Assembly: GCA_963793825.1 (NCBI GenBank) | Contig: CAWCBE010000002.1 | Coordinates: 310,001 to 374,000, forward strand | Source of the DNA: RYN-230 sp963793825 | GTDB taxonomy: Bacteria; Actinomycetota; Actinomycetes; Streptosporangiales; Streptosporangiaceae | DNA length: 64,000 bases | Reading direction: 5' to 3' | In this document: positions 54,958-63,696 of the stretch, piece by piece | Numbering within the stretch: the stretch's first letter is position 1 | Layout of the letters: every line of letters starts with the position of its first letter | The notes under the pieces: generated by a model | Databases searched by the model: none | What the model was told of the DNA's origin: nothing | Seen by the model: the letters and a program-made list of their open reading frames with translations, nothing else | Made by a program: the position numbers and the translations under genes

Positions 54958-56754
54958 ATGCAGGTCATCGCGACTGCCGGGCACGTCGATCACGGCAAGT
55001 CCACCCTCGTCCGGGCGCTGACCGGGATGGAGCCGGACCGGTGGGCCGAGGAGCGCCGCCGCGGGCTCACCATCGACCTGGGCTTCGCCTGGCTGACGCT
55101 GCCCTCCGGGCAGCAGGTCGCCTTCGTGGACGTGCCCGGGCACGAGCGGTTCGTGCCGAACATGCTGGCCGGGGTGGGGGCGGTGCCGGCCGTGCTGTTC
55201 GCCGTGGCCGCGGACGAGGGCTGGATGCCGCAGTCCGAGGAGCATCTCGCCGCGGTCGATGCCCTCGGCATCACCCACGGCCTCCTCGTCATCACCCGGG
55301 CCGACCTGGCCGACCCGTCCGCCGCGCTGCGCGCCGCCCGGGACCGGATCGCGGCGACCAGCCTGGGCCAGGTCGAGGCGGTGCCCGTCAGCGCCCGCAC
55401 CGGCGAGGGCATGACCGGGCTGGTCGCCGCGCTGGAACGGCTGGCCGGCCGCCTCCCCGTGGCTGACCCGGGCGCGCCGGTGCGGCTGTGGGTGGACCGG
55501 TCGTTCAGTATCCGGGGCAGCGGAACGGTGCTGACCGGGACGCTGCCGGCCGGCACCATCAGCGAGCGGCAGGAACTGCTGCTCGCCCCGGCCGGCGAAC
55601 CGGTGCGGGTGCGCGGCATCGAGTCGCTCAGGCAGCCGGCCCGCCAGGTCAGCGGGGTGGCCCGGGTGGCGGTGAACGTGCGCGGGGCGGACCGGCTGGA
55701 GCCCGCCCGCGGCATGGCGCTGATCGGGCCCGGCCAGTGGACCGTGACGTCCGTGGCGGACGTGCGGCTCGCCGCCGCCGGGCCGCGGCCGCCGCAGCGG
55801 CTCACCGTGCACATCGGCTCGGCGCGGACCCTCGCCCGGGTCCGCATGCTCGGGGAACGGATCGCCCGGCTGAGCCTGGCCGGCCCGCTCCCGCTGCACG
55901 TGGGCGACCGGCTGCTGCTGCGCGACCCGGGTTCGGCCGCGCCCCGGCCTGGTGCCGCCCCGGGGTGGCCGCCGCTGGTGGGGGCGACCGTGCTGGATCC
56001 CGCGCCGCCCGCCTTCGGCCGCCGCGGCGCGCCGTCGGCCGCCGGGCGGGAGCTGGCCGGCTGGCCCGCCATGCCGGGGGCCGCGGACCTGATCCGGCGG
56101 CATGGCCTGATCCGGGCCGGTGCGCTGCGCGCCATGGGCGTGGACGGCATGCCGGAACCGGTGGCTGGTGACTGGCTGGCCGATCCCGGGCACTGGGCCG
56201 GGCTGCGGCGGCAGCTGGCCGCCGCGGCGGCGGCGCACGCGGTCCGGGAGCCGCTCGCCCCGGGTTTTCCCGCCGAGGCGGCGCGGGCGGAGCTGGGCCT
56301 GCCGGACCGCCGGCTGGTGGCGGCGCTGGCCGCGCCCGCGCTGGCTATCCGGGCCGGCTGCCTGCAGCCGGCCGGCGCCGCCGGGCCGGGCGGCCCGGCG
56401 CTGCCCGGGCGGGTGACCGCCGCGGTCCGGATGCTGCGGGCGGACCTGGACCGGCATCCGTTCGCCGCTCCCGAGGCCGGCCGGCTGCGGGAACTCGGGC
56501 TCGACGCCCGGGCGCTGGCCGCGGCGGCCCGGGCCGGGCTGCTGCTGCGGATCACCGAGCAGGTCGTGCTGGCCCCCGGCGCCGATGCGCAGGCGGCCCG
56601 GCTGCTGGCCCGGCTGCCCGGGCCGTTCACCGCGGCGCAGGCCCGCCAGGTGCTGGGCACCACCCGGCGGGTGGCCATCCCGCTGCTGGAGTACCTGGAC
56701 CGGCAGGGCACCACCCGGCGGCTGCCCGACGACCGGCGGGTGCTGGCCCGCTAG
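54958..56754 (+). CDS. selB: Selenocysteine-specific elongation factor SelB
   Basis: Brings Sec-tRNA-Sec to the ribosome at UGA codons marked by a SECIS hairpin. The 598-residue protein has the GTPase motifs GHVDHGKST (G1), DVPGHERF (G3) and TRAD (G4, in place of the usual NKxD-type). EF-Tu-like domains 2 and 3 (DRSFSIRGSGTVLTGTL) follow, then Ala/Leu-rich winged-helix repeats that bind the SECIS (from ~375). It lies in one operon with selA. Confidence 0.96.
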   Translation: MQVIATAGHVDHGKSTLVRALTGMEPDRWAEERRRGLTIDLGFAWLTLPSGQQVAFVDVPGHERFVPNMLAGVGAVPAVLFAVAADEGWMPQSEEHLAAVDALGITHGLLVITRADLADPSAALRAARDRIAATSLGQVEAVPVSARTGEGMTGLVAALERLAGRLPVADPGAPVRLWVDRSFSIRGSGTVLTGTLPAGTISERQELLLAPAGEPVRVRGIESLRQPARQVSGVARVAVNVRGADRLEPARGMALIGPGQWTVTSVADVRLAAAGPRPPQRLTVHIGSARTLARVRMLGERIARLSLAGPLPLHVGDRLLLRDPGSAAPRPGAAPGWPPLVGATVLDPAPPAFGRRGAPSAAGRELAGWPAMPGAADLIRRHGLIRAGALRAMGVDGMPEPVAGDWLADPGHWAGLRRQLAAAAAAHAVREPLAPGFPAEAARAELGLPDRRLVAALAAPALAIRAGCLQPAGAAGPGGPALPGRVTAAVRMLRADLDRHPFAAPEAGRLRELGLDARALAAAARAGLLLRITEQVVLAPGADAQAARLLARLPGPFTAAQARQVLGTTRRVAIPLLEYLDRQGTTRRLPDDRRVLAR

Positions 56755-56778
56755 CCGCCCCCGCCCGGAGGGCGGGGC

Positions 56779-57930
56779 TCAGCGGCCGGACAGCCCGCGC
56801 CCGGCGAAGCGCTCGCTGCTCCACGCGGCCGCCTCGACGGGCGGCTCATCCGACCCGATCCAGCGGGCCAGCGCCTGGGCCGTCACCGGGGCCAGCAGGA
56901 TGCCGGTCCGGTAGTGCCCGGAGGTGAGCCACGCGTTGCCCAGCCCCGGAATGCGGTCGATGACCGGCAGGCCGTCCGGGTGCCGCGGCCGGAAGCAGCA
57001 CCACCGGTAGGCGGCGCGCAGCCCGCGCGTCCCGGGCAGCGTGGCGTACAGCCCGGCCAGGATGCCCTCGATCACCTCATCGTGGACGGCCGGTGTCTCG
57101 TCCCCGGTGTCGAAGGTGCCGCCGACCAGCAGCCGCCCGTCCTCCAGCTGGGTGGCCACCGGCGCGACGATGCCGGGCAGCGTCACCGGGGCGGGCTCGG
57201 TGACCAGCAGGTGCCCCTTGACCCGCTCCCAGGGCACGTCCAGGTCCAGCCCGTCCAGCACCGGCGGCAGGCCGGTAGCGAAGACGACCGCGCCGGGGGA
57301 GATGTCCCCGGCCGTGGTCTGCACGGTCACGACCCGGTCGCCCCGGATCTCCACGCCGGTGGCGGCCACCCCGGTCGCCACCGCGGGCAGCGCGGCGCTG
57401 AGCCGGGCCAGCGAGCGCAGCGGGTTGACCCGTCCCTGGTGGTGGATGAGGGCGCCCGCCATGGGCAGCGACAGGCCCGGGATCAGCTCCGCCACCCGGC
57501 CGGTATCGAGCCACTCCACGGCGGGCGACTGGTGCGGCGCCAGGTCGCCCGGGTCCGGTGACAGGCCGATCCAGTCCACGTCGACCAGCCCGACCCCGCC
57601 CGGCCAGGTCTCCTCCAGCTCGGCCCACCGGTGCAGGCTGGCCCGGGCCATGTCGACGAAGGGTTCCGGGTCGCTCCACTCATGGATCTCCGGGGTGAGC
57701 AGGCCGGCCGCGCCGCCGGTGGCGCCGGAGCCTAGGCGGCCCGCCTCGATGAGCAGCACCGAGCCGAGGCCGGCCTGGTGGCAGGCGGCCGCGGTCGCCA
57801 CCCCGGCGATCCCGCCCCCCACGACGAGCAGATCGGGGTGCGGCTCAGCGATGCGGCCCGCGCCGCGTACCAGCTCAGCGCGCTCCGCTGCGGTGAGCTG
57901 GTCCCGCCAGATAGCAGTCTCCACGACCAT
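56779..57930 (-). CDS. FAD-dependent amine/amino-acid oxidoreductase (DAO family)
   Basis: A 383-residue flavoprotein. The dinucleotide site is DLLVVGGGIAGVATAAACHQAG with the partner Glu in LLIEAGRLGSGATG. The C-terminal FAD block is LTSGHYRTGILLAPVTA. It belongs to the glycine oxidase/D-amino-acid oxidase group, which includes ThiO of thiamine synthesis; the Arg and Tyr positions needed to choose between these could not be judged. It is convergent with selB by 24 bp and stands alone. Confidence 0.85.
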   Translation of the reverse strand: MVVETAIWRDQLTAAERAELVRGAGRIAEPHPDLLVVGGGIAGVATAAACHQAGLGSVLLIEAGRLGSGATGGAAGLLTPEIHEWSDPEPFVDMARASLHRWAELEETWPGGVGLVDVDWIGLSPDPGDLAPHQSPAVEWLDTGRVAELIPGLSLPMAGALIHHQGRVNPLRSLARLSAALPAVATGVAATGVEIRGDRVVTVQTTAGDISPGAVVFATGLPPVLDGLDLDVPWERVKGHLLVTEPAPVTLPGIVAPVATQLEDGRLLVGGTFDTGDETPAVHDEVIEGILAGLYATLPGTRGLRAAYRWCCFRPRHPDGLPVIDRIPGLGNAWLTSGHYRTGILLAPVTAQALARWIGSDEPPVEAAAWSSERFAGRGLSGR

Positions 57931-58164
57931 GACCCTATCCCCGCATCCGCCCGTGAGGACAAACTCCTATTTTAGCTATCTGATAACCAGGTAAAAGGGT
58001 GGCCGGCCCGGCGGCCGCCGGGCATCCCGTTTAGCCCGGGCCGGGCGCGGTAGCGGGCTAGCTGACAGCCGCCTGGCCCGGGGCCTGCCGCTGGAGCGGG
58101 GCGGCACGTAGGCTGATGGACCATGCGGGCGGAGGGCCCCGGCCGCGAGGGAGGTGAGGGCTGC
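57931..58164. other. Intergenic region before moaA
   Basis: 234 bp between divergent genes. The left part (57960-57990) is AT-rich and probably holds promoters. The right part is GC-rich, with inverted GGCCGGC-type runs. A molybdenum-cofactor riboswitch was looked for because of moaA, but no convincing match was made out. Confidence 0.4.
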
Positions 58165-59154
58165 GTGCTGGCCGATGGTTTCGGGCGGGTGGCTACCGAC
58201 CTCCGTATCTCGCTGACCGACCGGTGCAACCTGCGCTGCGCCTACTGCATGCCGCCGGAAGGGCTGGACTGGCTGCCCAGCCCGGAGCTGCTGACCGACG
58301 ACGAGGTGATCCGGCTGGCCCGGATCGGCGTGGCGCAGCTCGGCATCACCGAGATCCGCTACACCGGCGGCGAGCCGCTGCTGCGCCGCGGGCTGGCCGG
58401 GATCGTCGCGCGCACCGCGGAGCTGCGGCCGCGGCCGGAGATCTCGGTGACCACCAACGGGATCGGGCTGGCCCGGCTGGCCGGGCCGCTGCGCGCGGCC
58501 GGGATGGACCGGGTCAACGTGTCACTGGACACGCTGCGTCCGGAGACCTTCCGGGCGCTGGCCCGGCGGGACCGGCTCGGTGATGTCCTGGACGGGATGG
58601 CCGCGGCGGCGGCGGCCGGGCTCCGCCCGGTCAAGGTGAACGCGGTGCTGATGCGGGGCCTGAATGAGGACGAGGCGCCTGACCTGCTCCGCTACTGCCT
58701 GGACCGGGGCTACGAGCTGCGCTTCATCGAGCAGATGCCGCTCGATGCCCAGCACGGCTGGCGGCGGCAGAACATGGTCACTGCCGACGAGATCCTCGAC
58801 TCGCTGACCGCCCACGTCAAGCTGACCGCGGCCCACCCCGGGGAGCGCGGCTCGGCGCCCGCCGAGACGTTCCTGGTCAACGGCGGCCCGGCCCGGGTCG
58901 GCGTGATCGGCTCGGTCACCCGCCCGTTCTGCGGCGCCTGTGACCGGGTCCGGCTCACCGCTGACGGCCAGATCCGCAACTGCCTGTTCGCCCGGGACGA
59001 GAACAACCTGCGGGACCCGATGCGCGCCGGGGCCAGCGACGAGGAACTGGCCGGGCTGTGGCGCCGCGCCGTGGCGGCCAAGCTGCCCGGGCACGGCATC
59101 AATGATCCGGGCTTCCTGCAGCCGTCCCGGCCCATGTCCGCGATCGGCGGCTGA
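58165..59154 (+). CDS. moaA: GTP 3',8-cyclase MoaA
   Basis: A radical-SAM enzyme for the first step of molybdenum cofactor synthesis. The 329-residue protein has CNLRCAYC for the SAM cluster, TGGEPLLR, the second cluster ligands in CGACDRVRLTADGQIRNCLF, and the C-terminal Gly-Gly that MoaA needs free. GTG 58165 is favoured by GGGAGGTGA 8-9 bp upstream; ATG 58123 in the same frame is the alternative. The TGA is followed, in the same frame, by mobA. Confidence 0.95.
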   Translation: MLADGFGRVATDLRISLTDRCNLRCAYCMPPEGLDWLPSPELLTDDEVIRLARIGVAQLGITEIRYTGGEPLLRRGLAGIVARTAELRPRPEISVTTNGIGLARLAGPLRAAGMDRVNVSLDTLRPETFRALARRDRLGDVLDGMAAAAAAGLRPVKVNAVLMRGLNEDEAPDLLRYCLDRGYELRFIEQMPLDAQHGWRRQNMVTADEILDSLTAHVKLTAAHPGERGSAPAETFLVNGGPARVGVIGSVTRPFCGACDRVRLTADGQIRNCLFARDENNLRDPMRAGASDEELAGLWRRAVAAKLPGHGINDPGFLQPSRPMSAIGG

Positions 59155-59157
59155 CCG

Positions 59158-59784
59158 CTGGCCCGGCCCGGCTCCGGCCCGTTCGACGCGGTCATCCTGG
59201 CGGGCGGCCAGTCGGCGCGGATGGGCGCGGACAAGCCGGGGCTGGTGGTCGGCGGCGCCACCCTGCTCGGATCGGCCATCGCGGCCGCCCGCGGGGCCGG
59301 GGCGGCCCAGGTCATCGTGGTCGGCCCGGCGCGCCCGGGCCAGGGCAGCACCGGCGGGGACGGCCGGGTCCGCCGGGTCCAGGAGGATCCGCCCGCCGCC
59401 GGGCCGGTGCCGGCGCTGCGCCGCGGCCTGGCCGAGGTCACCGCGCCGGTGGTGGCGTTGCTGGCCGCCGACCTGCCGTTCCTCCAGGCCGGCCACCTCC
59501 AGGCCCTGCGCGGCACGCTGGGCGAGGGCGCGGGGCCGGGCGTGGTGCTGCTGGATGATGCGGGCCGGCCGCAGTGGCTGGCCAGCTGCTGGGATACCGC
59601 GGCACTGCGCCGGATGGCGGGCAGCTACCGGGGCAGCTCGCTGCGCGGGATGCTGGGTCCGGCCCGGCCGGCCGGGGTCCGGGGCGACCCGGCGGCCGGC
59701 GAGCCGCCGCCGTGGCTGGACTGCGACACCCCGGACGAGCTCAGCCGGGCCCGGGCCTGGAGGCAACGGGAGGTACCGCGGTGA
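59158..59784 (+). CDS. mobA: Molybdenum cofactor guanylyltransferase MobA, unusual start
   Basis: Attaches GMP to molybdopterin, giving the MGD form used by formate dehydrogenase. The frame holds FDAVILAGGQSARMGADKPGL (the nucleotide-binding motif, landmark), AADLPFL and WLDCDTPDEL, about 208 residues. No ATG, GTG or TTG precedes the conserved motif after the moaA stop. The only near-cognate start is CTG at 59158, one codon past that TGA and in the same frame. An internal ATG at 59221 would remove the active-site loop. So the start is CTG, or an indel hides it, or the UGA is sometimes read through. Confidence 0.85.
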   Translation: MARPGSGPFDAVILAGGQSARMGADKPGLVVGGATLLGSAIAAARGAGAAQVIVVGPARPGQGSTGGDGRVRRVQEDPPAAGPVPALRRGLAEVTAPVVALLAADLPFLQAGHLQALRGTLGEGAGPGVVLLDDAGRPQWLASCWDTAALRRMAGSYRGSSLRGMLGPARPAGVRGDPAAGEPPPWLDCDTPDELSRARAWRQREVPR

Positions 59785-60050
59785 GCACGCTGGATGCCTG
59801 GACCGAGGCGGTGTGCCGTGACCTGGGCCTCGACCCGGCCACCGTGGACAGCACGGCACTGCTGGCCGTGGCCCGGGATGTAGCGCACGGCGTGGCGCGG
59901 CCCGCCGCGCCACTCACCGCCTACCTGCTCGGGGTGGCCGTGGGCCGGGGCACCCCGGCGCCCGAGGCGGCCGCCCGGATCACGGCGCTGGCCGCGGGCT
60001 GGGCCGGCGCGCACGGACATATCGATGAGGCTGATAGATCGGCCAGCTGA
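59781..60050 (+). CDS. DUF6457-type small protein linked to molybdenum cofactor genes
   Basis: An 89-residue helical protein (TLDAWTEAVCRDLGLDP, DVAHGVARPAAPLTAYLLG as landmarks) that matches my knowledge of DUF6457, a family found beside mobA in actinomycetes and even fused to it. Function is not established; a helper in nucleotide attachment or cofactor handling is possible. GGGAGG precedes the GTG, which overlaps the mobA stop (GTGA). Confidence 0.75.
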   Translation: MSTLDAWTEAVCRDLGLDPATVDSTALLAVARDVAHGVARPAAPLTAYLLGVAVGRGTPAPEAAARITALAAGWAGAHGHIDEADRSAS

Positions 60051-60116
60051 TTGGCATTGGCGCTGATGGGACGGAGCTGCCTACCGTAGCGGGAGCCGTC
60101 CTCAGCGAGGTGACCG

Positions 60117-60683
60117 ATGCGAGCCGCCGCTCCCAGCGTGCCCAGCCGCTGCCCGGAAGACCTGGTCAAGGCGGTCCGCCGGGCGGTACGGCAGCGCGCG
60201 GACTGGGCGCGGACCGCGGACCGGGTGGCGGCCGCGCTGCGCGGGCACCTGCCGGGACCGGGCATCCTGACCGCCGGGGAGCGGCAGGGCGACCCGGCCG
60301 GCTACCGGCAGCACCTGCTGCACGCCGAGCCGGACGGGTCCTTCTCCGTGGTCGGCCTGGTCTGGCGGCCCGGGCAGGTGACGCCGGTGCACGACCATGT
60401 CACCTGGTGCGTGACCGGGGTGCTGCAGGGCGCGGAGTATGAGGAACTCTTCGCGGTGACGGCCGGCGGCATGGCGCTGGAGCAGGTGGGCGCGGCCGAG
60501 AACGGCCCGGGCCAGGTGACCGGCTTCGCGCCGCCGGGCGACATCCACCGGGTGCGCAACCGGGGCGCCGGCCCAGCCGTGTCCGTGCACATCTACGGGG
60601 CCGACATCGCCCGTCTGGGCACCAGCGTGCGGCGGGTCTACGACCTGCCGGCCCGCCGCCGCACGGCGCTCAGCACCCGCTGA
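60117..60683 (+). CDS. Cysteine dioxygenase-like cupin
   Basis: A 188-residue cupin of the cysteine dioxygenase family. The iron ligands lie in TPVHDHVTWCVTGVLQG and the third His in GDIHRVRNRG. Family members oxidise cysteine, 3-mercaptopropionate or related thiols to sulfinates. The usual Cys-Tyr crosslink partners were not confirmed. It follows the Mo genes by 66 bp and may or may not share their transcript. Confidence 0.85.
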   Translation: MRAAAPSVPSRCPEDLVKAVRRAVRQRADWARTADRVAAALRGHLPGPGILTAGERQGDPAGYRQHLLHAEPDGSFSVVGLVWRPGQVTPVHDHVTWCVTGVLQGAEYEELFAVTAGGMALEQVGAAENGPGQVTGFAPPGDIHRVRNRGAGPAVSVHIYGADIARLGTSVRRVYDLPARRRTALSTR

Positions 60684-60893
60684 CCGGCCCGCGGGCCGGC
60701 CCGGCCAGCCACGGACCGGGGCAGCGCAGCGGGACGTCCGGTATCAGATTTCAGCGTCGCCCGGGTCCTGGCCCGCCTTCCGGATTTGCTCTCCGATGCA
60801 TACCGATATATCTTTGAGCTAACCAGTAAGGCAGAGAAGCTCCTTGGGCAGTCTCCCAGGGATCTGCCGTCAAGGACAAGGGAGCAGTCAGAG

Positions 60894-61574
60894 ATGCGAC
60901 ACAGTCATGGAGAAGCCTGGGAAGGGCCAGGCGACGAGGAAGAAGCCTGGGGACACCGGCACGGCGGGCCACGAGGCCGGGGACGCGGGCGCGGCCCGGG
61001 CGGCCGCGGCGGGCCGGGCATGGCGCGGGGCGGCGGTTCCGGGTTCGCGGACTTCGGTCCGTGGGTCGGCGGCCCCCGGTTCCGCGGGCCGCGGGTCAAG
61101 CGCGGTGACGTCCGGGCGGCCGCGCTGGCGCTGCTGGCCGACGGGCCGCGCAACGGTTATCAGATCATCCAGGAGATCGGCGAGCGGAGCGGGGGACTGT
61201 GGCGGCCCAGCCCGGGCTCGGTGTACCCGGCGCTGCAGCAGCTCGAGGACGAGGGCCTGATCGGCGCGACCACCGGCGAGGGCGGCCGCCGCGCCTTTGA
61301 GCTCACCGACGAGGGGCGGGCCTACGTGGCCGCGCACCCCGATGAGCTGCAGGCGCCCTGGGACCTGGTGGCCAGGTCGGTCGGGGACGATGCGGTCGAG
61401 CTGCACCGGCTGCTCGGGACCGTCGCGATGGCGGCCGTGCAGGTGGTCCGGGTGGGCAACGGCGCCCAGGTGGCGCAGGCCCAGCAGATCCTCACCGACG
61501 CCCGCCGGAAGCTGTACCAGATCCTGGCGGCCGAGGACGAGGAGCAGCCCGAAGACGGGCCGGCCGCCGGCTAG
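60894..61574 (+). CDS. PadR-family transcriptional regulator
   Basis: A 226-residue regulator. The first ~65 residues are rich in Gly, Arg, His and acids (GHRHGGPRGRGRGRG), likely flexible and possibly metal-binding. The winged helix follows: VRAAALALLADGPRNGYQII, RPSPGSVYPALQQLEDEGLI, then a C-terminal dimerisation helix. PadR proteins commonly repress an adjacent efflux pump, and an ABC-2 pump gene pair follows on the same strand. ATG 60894 has GGGAG about 12 bp upstream. The 210 bp before it contain an AT-rich patch (60795-60830) suited to a promoter and operator. Confidence 0.9.
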   Translation: MRHSHGEAWEGPGDEEEAWGHRHGGPRGRGRGRGPGGRGGPGMARGGGSGFADFGPWVGGPRFRGPRVKRGDVRAAALALLADGPRNGYQIIQEIGERSGGLWRPSPGSVYPALQQLEDEGLIGATTGEGGRRAFELTDEGRAYVAAHPDELQAPWDLVARSVGDDAVELHRLLGTVAMAAVQVVRVGNGAQVAQAQQILTDARRKLYQILAAEDEEQPEDGPAAG

Positions 61575-61689
61575 CGGCGGGTGGCCGGGATGAGACGGCT
61601 GACGACGGGCGAACCAGGCCGGGCCGGGCCGCGATGCTGCTGACCGGGATCGCGGCTAGGCTCGGACCCGACTGAGTGGGAGGCGCAGA

Positions 61690-62751
61690 TTGACGGCACA
61701 GACTCCGCTGGGCGACGGGATGGCTGGCGCGGGGCCAGCGGTGGCCGAGGCACCCGGCCCCCGCGGGGCACGGCCCCCGGCTGTCCAGGTCACCGGGCTG
61801 GTCAAGAAGTACGGGGACATCGAGGCGGTGCGCGGCATCGACTTCGAGGTGGCCCGGGGTGAGACGTTCGGCTTCCTGGGCCCGAACGGGGCGGGCAAGT
61901 CCACCACCATCAAGATCCTCTGCACCCTGGCCCGGCCCACCGCGGGCGGCGCCCGGGTGGCCGGGCACGATGTGGTCACCGAGCGCGACGCGGTCCGGCG
62001 CAACATCGGGCTCGTCTTCCAGGACACGACGCTGGACAACTACCTGACCGGCGCGCAGAATCTGCGCTTCCACGCGGAGCTGTACGCGGTCCCCAGCGCG
62101 GCGGTGGAACCGCGGATGCACCAGGTGCTCGACATGGTCGGGCTGTGGGACCGCCGGGACAGCCTGGTCAGCACGTACTCGGGTGGCATGCAGCGGCGGC
62201 TGGAGATCGCCCGCGGCCTGCTGCACGCCCCGCACGTGCTGTTCCTCGACGAGCCGACCGTCGGGCTGGACCCGCAGACCCGCTCGTCCATCTGGGAGTA
62301 CATCAACGAGCTCAAGACGCGGGAGGACATCACGATCTTCCTGACCACGCACTACATGGACGAGGCCGAGCACTGCGACCGGATCGCCATCATCGACCAC
62401 GGCAAGATCGTGGCCATCGACACGCCCGAGGCGCTCAAGGCCAGCGTGGGCAAGGACCGGGTGCAGATCCAGACCGCCGATGACCCGGCGGCCATCAGGG
62501 AGCTGGCCGGCCTGTTCGGCATCGAGGCCGCCATCCACGAGGGCGCCGTCACCTTCGCGGTCGAGTCGGGGGAGCAGTTCGTGCCGCAGCTTTTCGCCCG
62601 GCTGAGCGTGCCGATCCGCTCGGTCAGCGTGTCCCGGCCCTCGCTCGACGACGTTTTCATGTCCTATACCGGCACGACCATCCGGGATGCCGAGGCCTCG
62701 GGGACCGATCACATGCGCCAGATGGCGGCGCGTTTCCGCGGGAGGCGATGA
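61690..62751 (+). CDS. ABC ATPase of the daunorubicin-resistance (DrrA) type
   Basis: A 353-residue ATPase: GPNGAGKST (Walker A), LVFQDTTLDNYLTG (Q-loop), YSGGMQRRLEIA (signature), LFLDEPTVGLDPQTR (Walker B) and THYMDEAEHCDRI (switch). The ~100-residue C-terminal extension is of the DrrA kind. The TTG start has GGGAGG 7 bp upstream. Together with the permease it would export a drug-like or lipid compound, probably under the PadR regulator before it. The stop overlaps the permease ATG. Confidence 0.92.
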   Translation: MTAQTPLGDGMAGAGPAVAEAPGPRGARPPAVQVTGLVKKYGDIEAVRGIDFEVARGETFGFLGPNGAGKSTTIKILCTLARPTAGGARVAGHDVVTERDAVRRNIGLVFQDTTLDNYLTGAQNLRFHAELYAVPSAAVEPRMHQVLDMVGLWDRRDSLVSTYSGGMQRRLEIARGLLHAPHVLFLDEPTVGLDPQTRSSIWEYINELKTREDITIFLTTHYMDEAEHCDRIAIIDHGKIVAIDTPEALKASVGKDRVQIQTADDPAAIRELAGLFGIEAAIHEGAVTFAVESGEQFVPQLFARLSVPIRSVSVSRPSLDDVFMSYTGTTIRDAEASGTDHMRQMAARFRGRR

Positions 62752-63650
62752 GCATGGCCACCCAGACCGCCCCGGCCGCCGCCGCGCAGGACGAGCTGGC
62801 CAGCCAGATCAGGGTGGCGGTGCCCGAGCGGAGCCTGCGCTCGGACCTGCGGGCCGTGAGCATCGTGTGGCGCCGGGAGATGATCAGGTTCCGCCGGGAC
62901 CGGCTGCGCGCCGTGACCTCGCTGATCCAGCCGCTGCTCTTCCTGCTCGTCCTGGGCACCGGGCTGTCCTCGCTGGCCGGGCGCAGCCTGCCCTCGGGGG
63001 TGAACTTCAAGACGTTCATCTTCCCGGGCGTGCTGGCCATGTCGGTGCTGTTCACCGCGGTGTTCTCGGCCGCGTCGATCGTCTGGGACCGGGAGTTCGG
63101 CTTCCTCCGGGAGATGCTGGTCGCGCCGGTCAGCCGGGCCGCGATCGTGGTCGGCAAGTGCCTGGGCGGCGCCACCATCGCCACCTTCCAGGGCATCGTC
63201 ATGCTGGCCCTGGCCGGGCTGGCGGGCGTGCCGTACAACCCGGTGCTGTTCGCAATCCTGATCGGCGAGCTGCTGCTGCTGTCGTTCACCATCACCGCGT
63301 TCGGGGTGATGATGGCGGCCCGGATCACCCAGTTCCAGGCGTTCATGGCGCTGACCCAGATGCTGGTCATGCCGCTGTTCTTCCTGTCCGGCGCGCTGTA
63401 TCCGCTGAGCGGGCTGCCCGGCTGGCTGAGCGTGCTGACCCGGATCGACCCGCTCACCTACGTGGTCGGCCCGATGCGGCAGGCGGTGTTCTCGCACCTG
63501 AACCTCAACCCGCTGTTCGCCTCCCGGCTGTCGCCCAGCATCACCTGGCTGGGCTGGCCGGTGCCGGTCATGCTGTCCCTGGCCCTGGTCGCGGTCATGG
63601 GCCTGGCCATGCTGGGCGTGGCCATCGCCGAGTTCAGCAAGTCCGAGTAG
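62748..63650 (+). CDS. ABC-2 type permease (DrrB-like)
   Basis: A 300-residue membrane protein with six predicted helices and the ABC-2 pattern: FRRDRLRAVTSLIQPLLFLLVLGTG, PGVLAMSVLFTAVFSAASIVWDREFGFLREMLVAPVSR (landmark REFGFLREMLVAPVSR) and FFLSGALYPLSGLP. It is the membrane half of the efflux pump. The ATG overlaps the ATPase stop as ATGA. Confidence 0.93.
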   Translation: MSMATQTAPAAAAQDELASQIRVAVPERSLRSDLRAVSIVWRREMIRFRRDRLRAVTSLIQPLLFLLVLGTGLSSLAGRSLPSGVNFKTFIFPGVLAMSVLFTAVFSAASIVWDREFGFLREMLVAPVSRAAIVVGKCLGGATIATFQGIVMLALAGLAGVPYNPVLFAILIGELLLLSFTITAFGVMMAARITQFQAFMALTQMLVMPLFFLSGALYPLSGLPGWLSVLTRIDPLTYVVGPMRQAVFSHLNLNPLFASRLSPSITWLGWPVPVMLSLALVAVMGLAMLGVAIAEFSKSE

Positions 63651-63696
63651 CCGGGCCCGCCCGGCCCCCGGACGGCGGGGACCGGGCCGGCCCGCG

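Noticed and set aside
57931..58164. Molybdenum-cofactor riboswitch before moaA
   Set aside because: Context invites it, but the conserved paired elements could not be recognised by eye.
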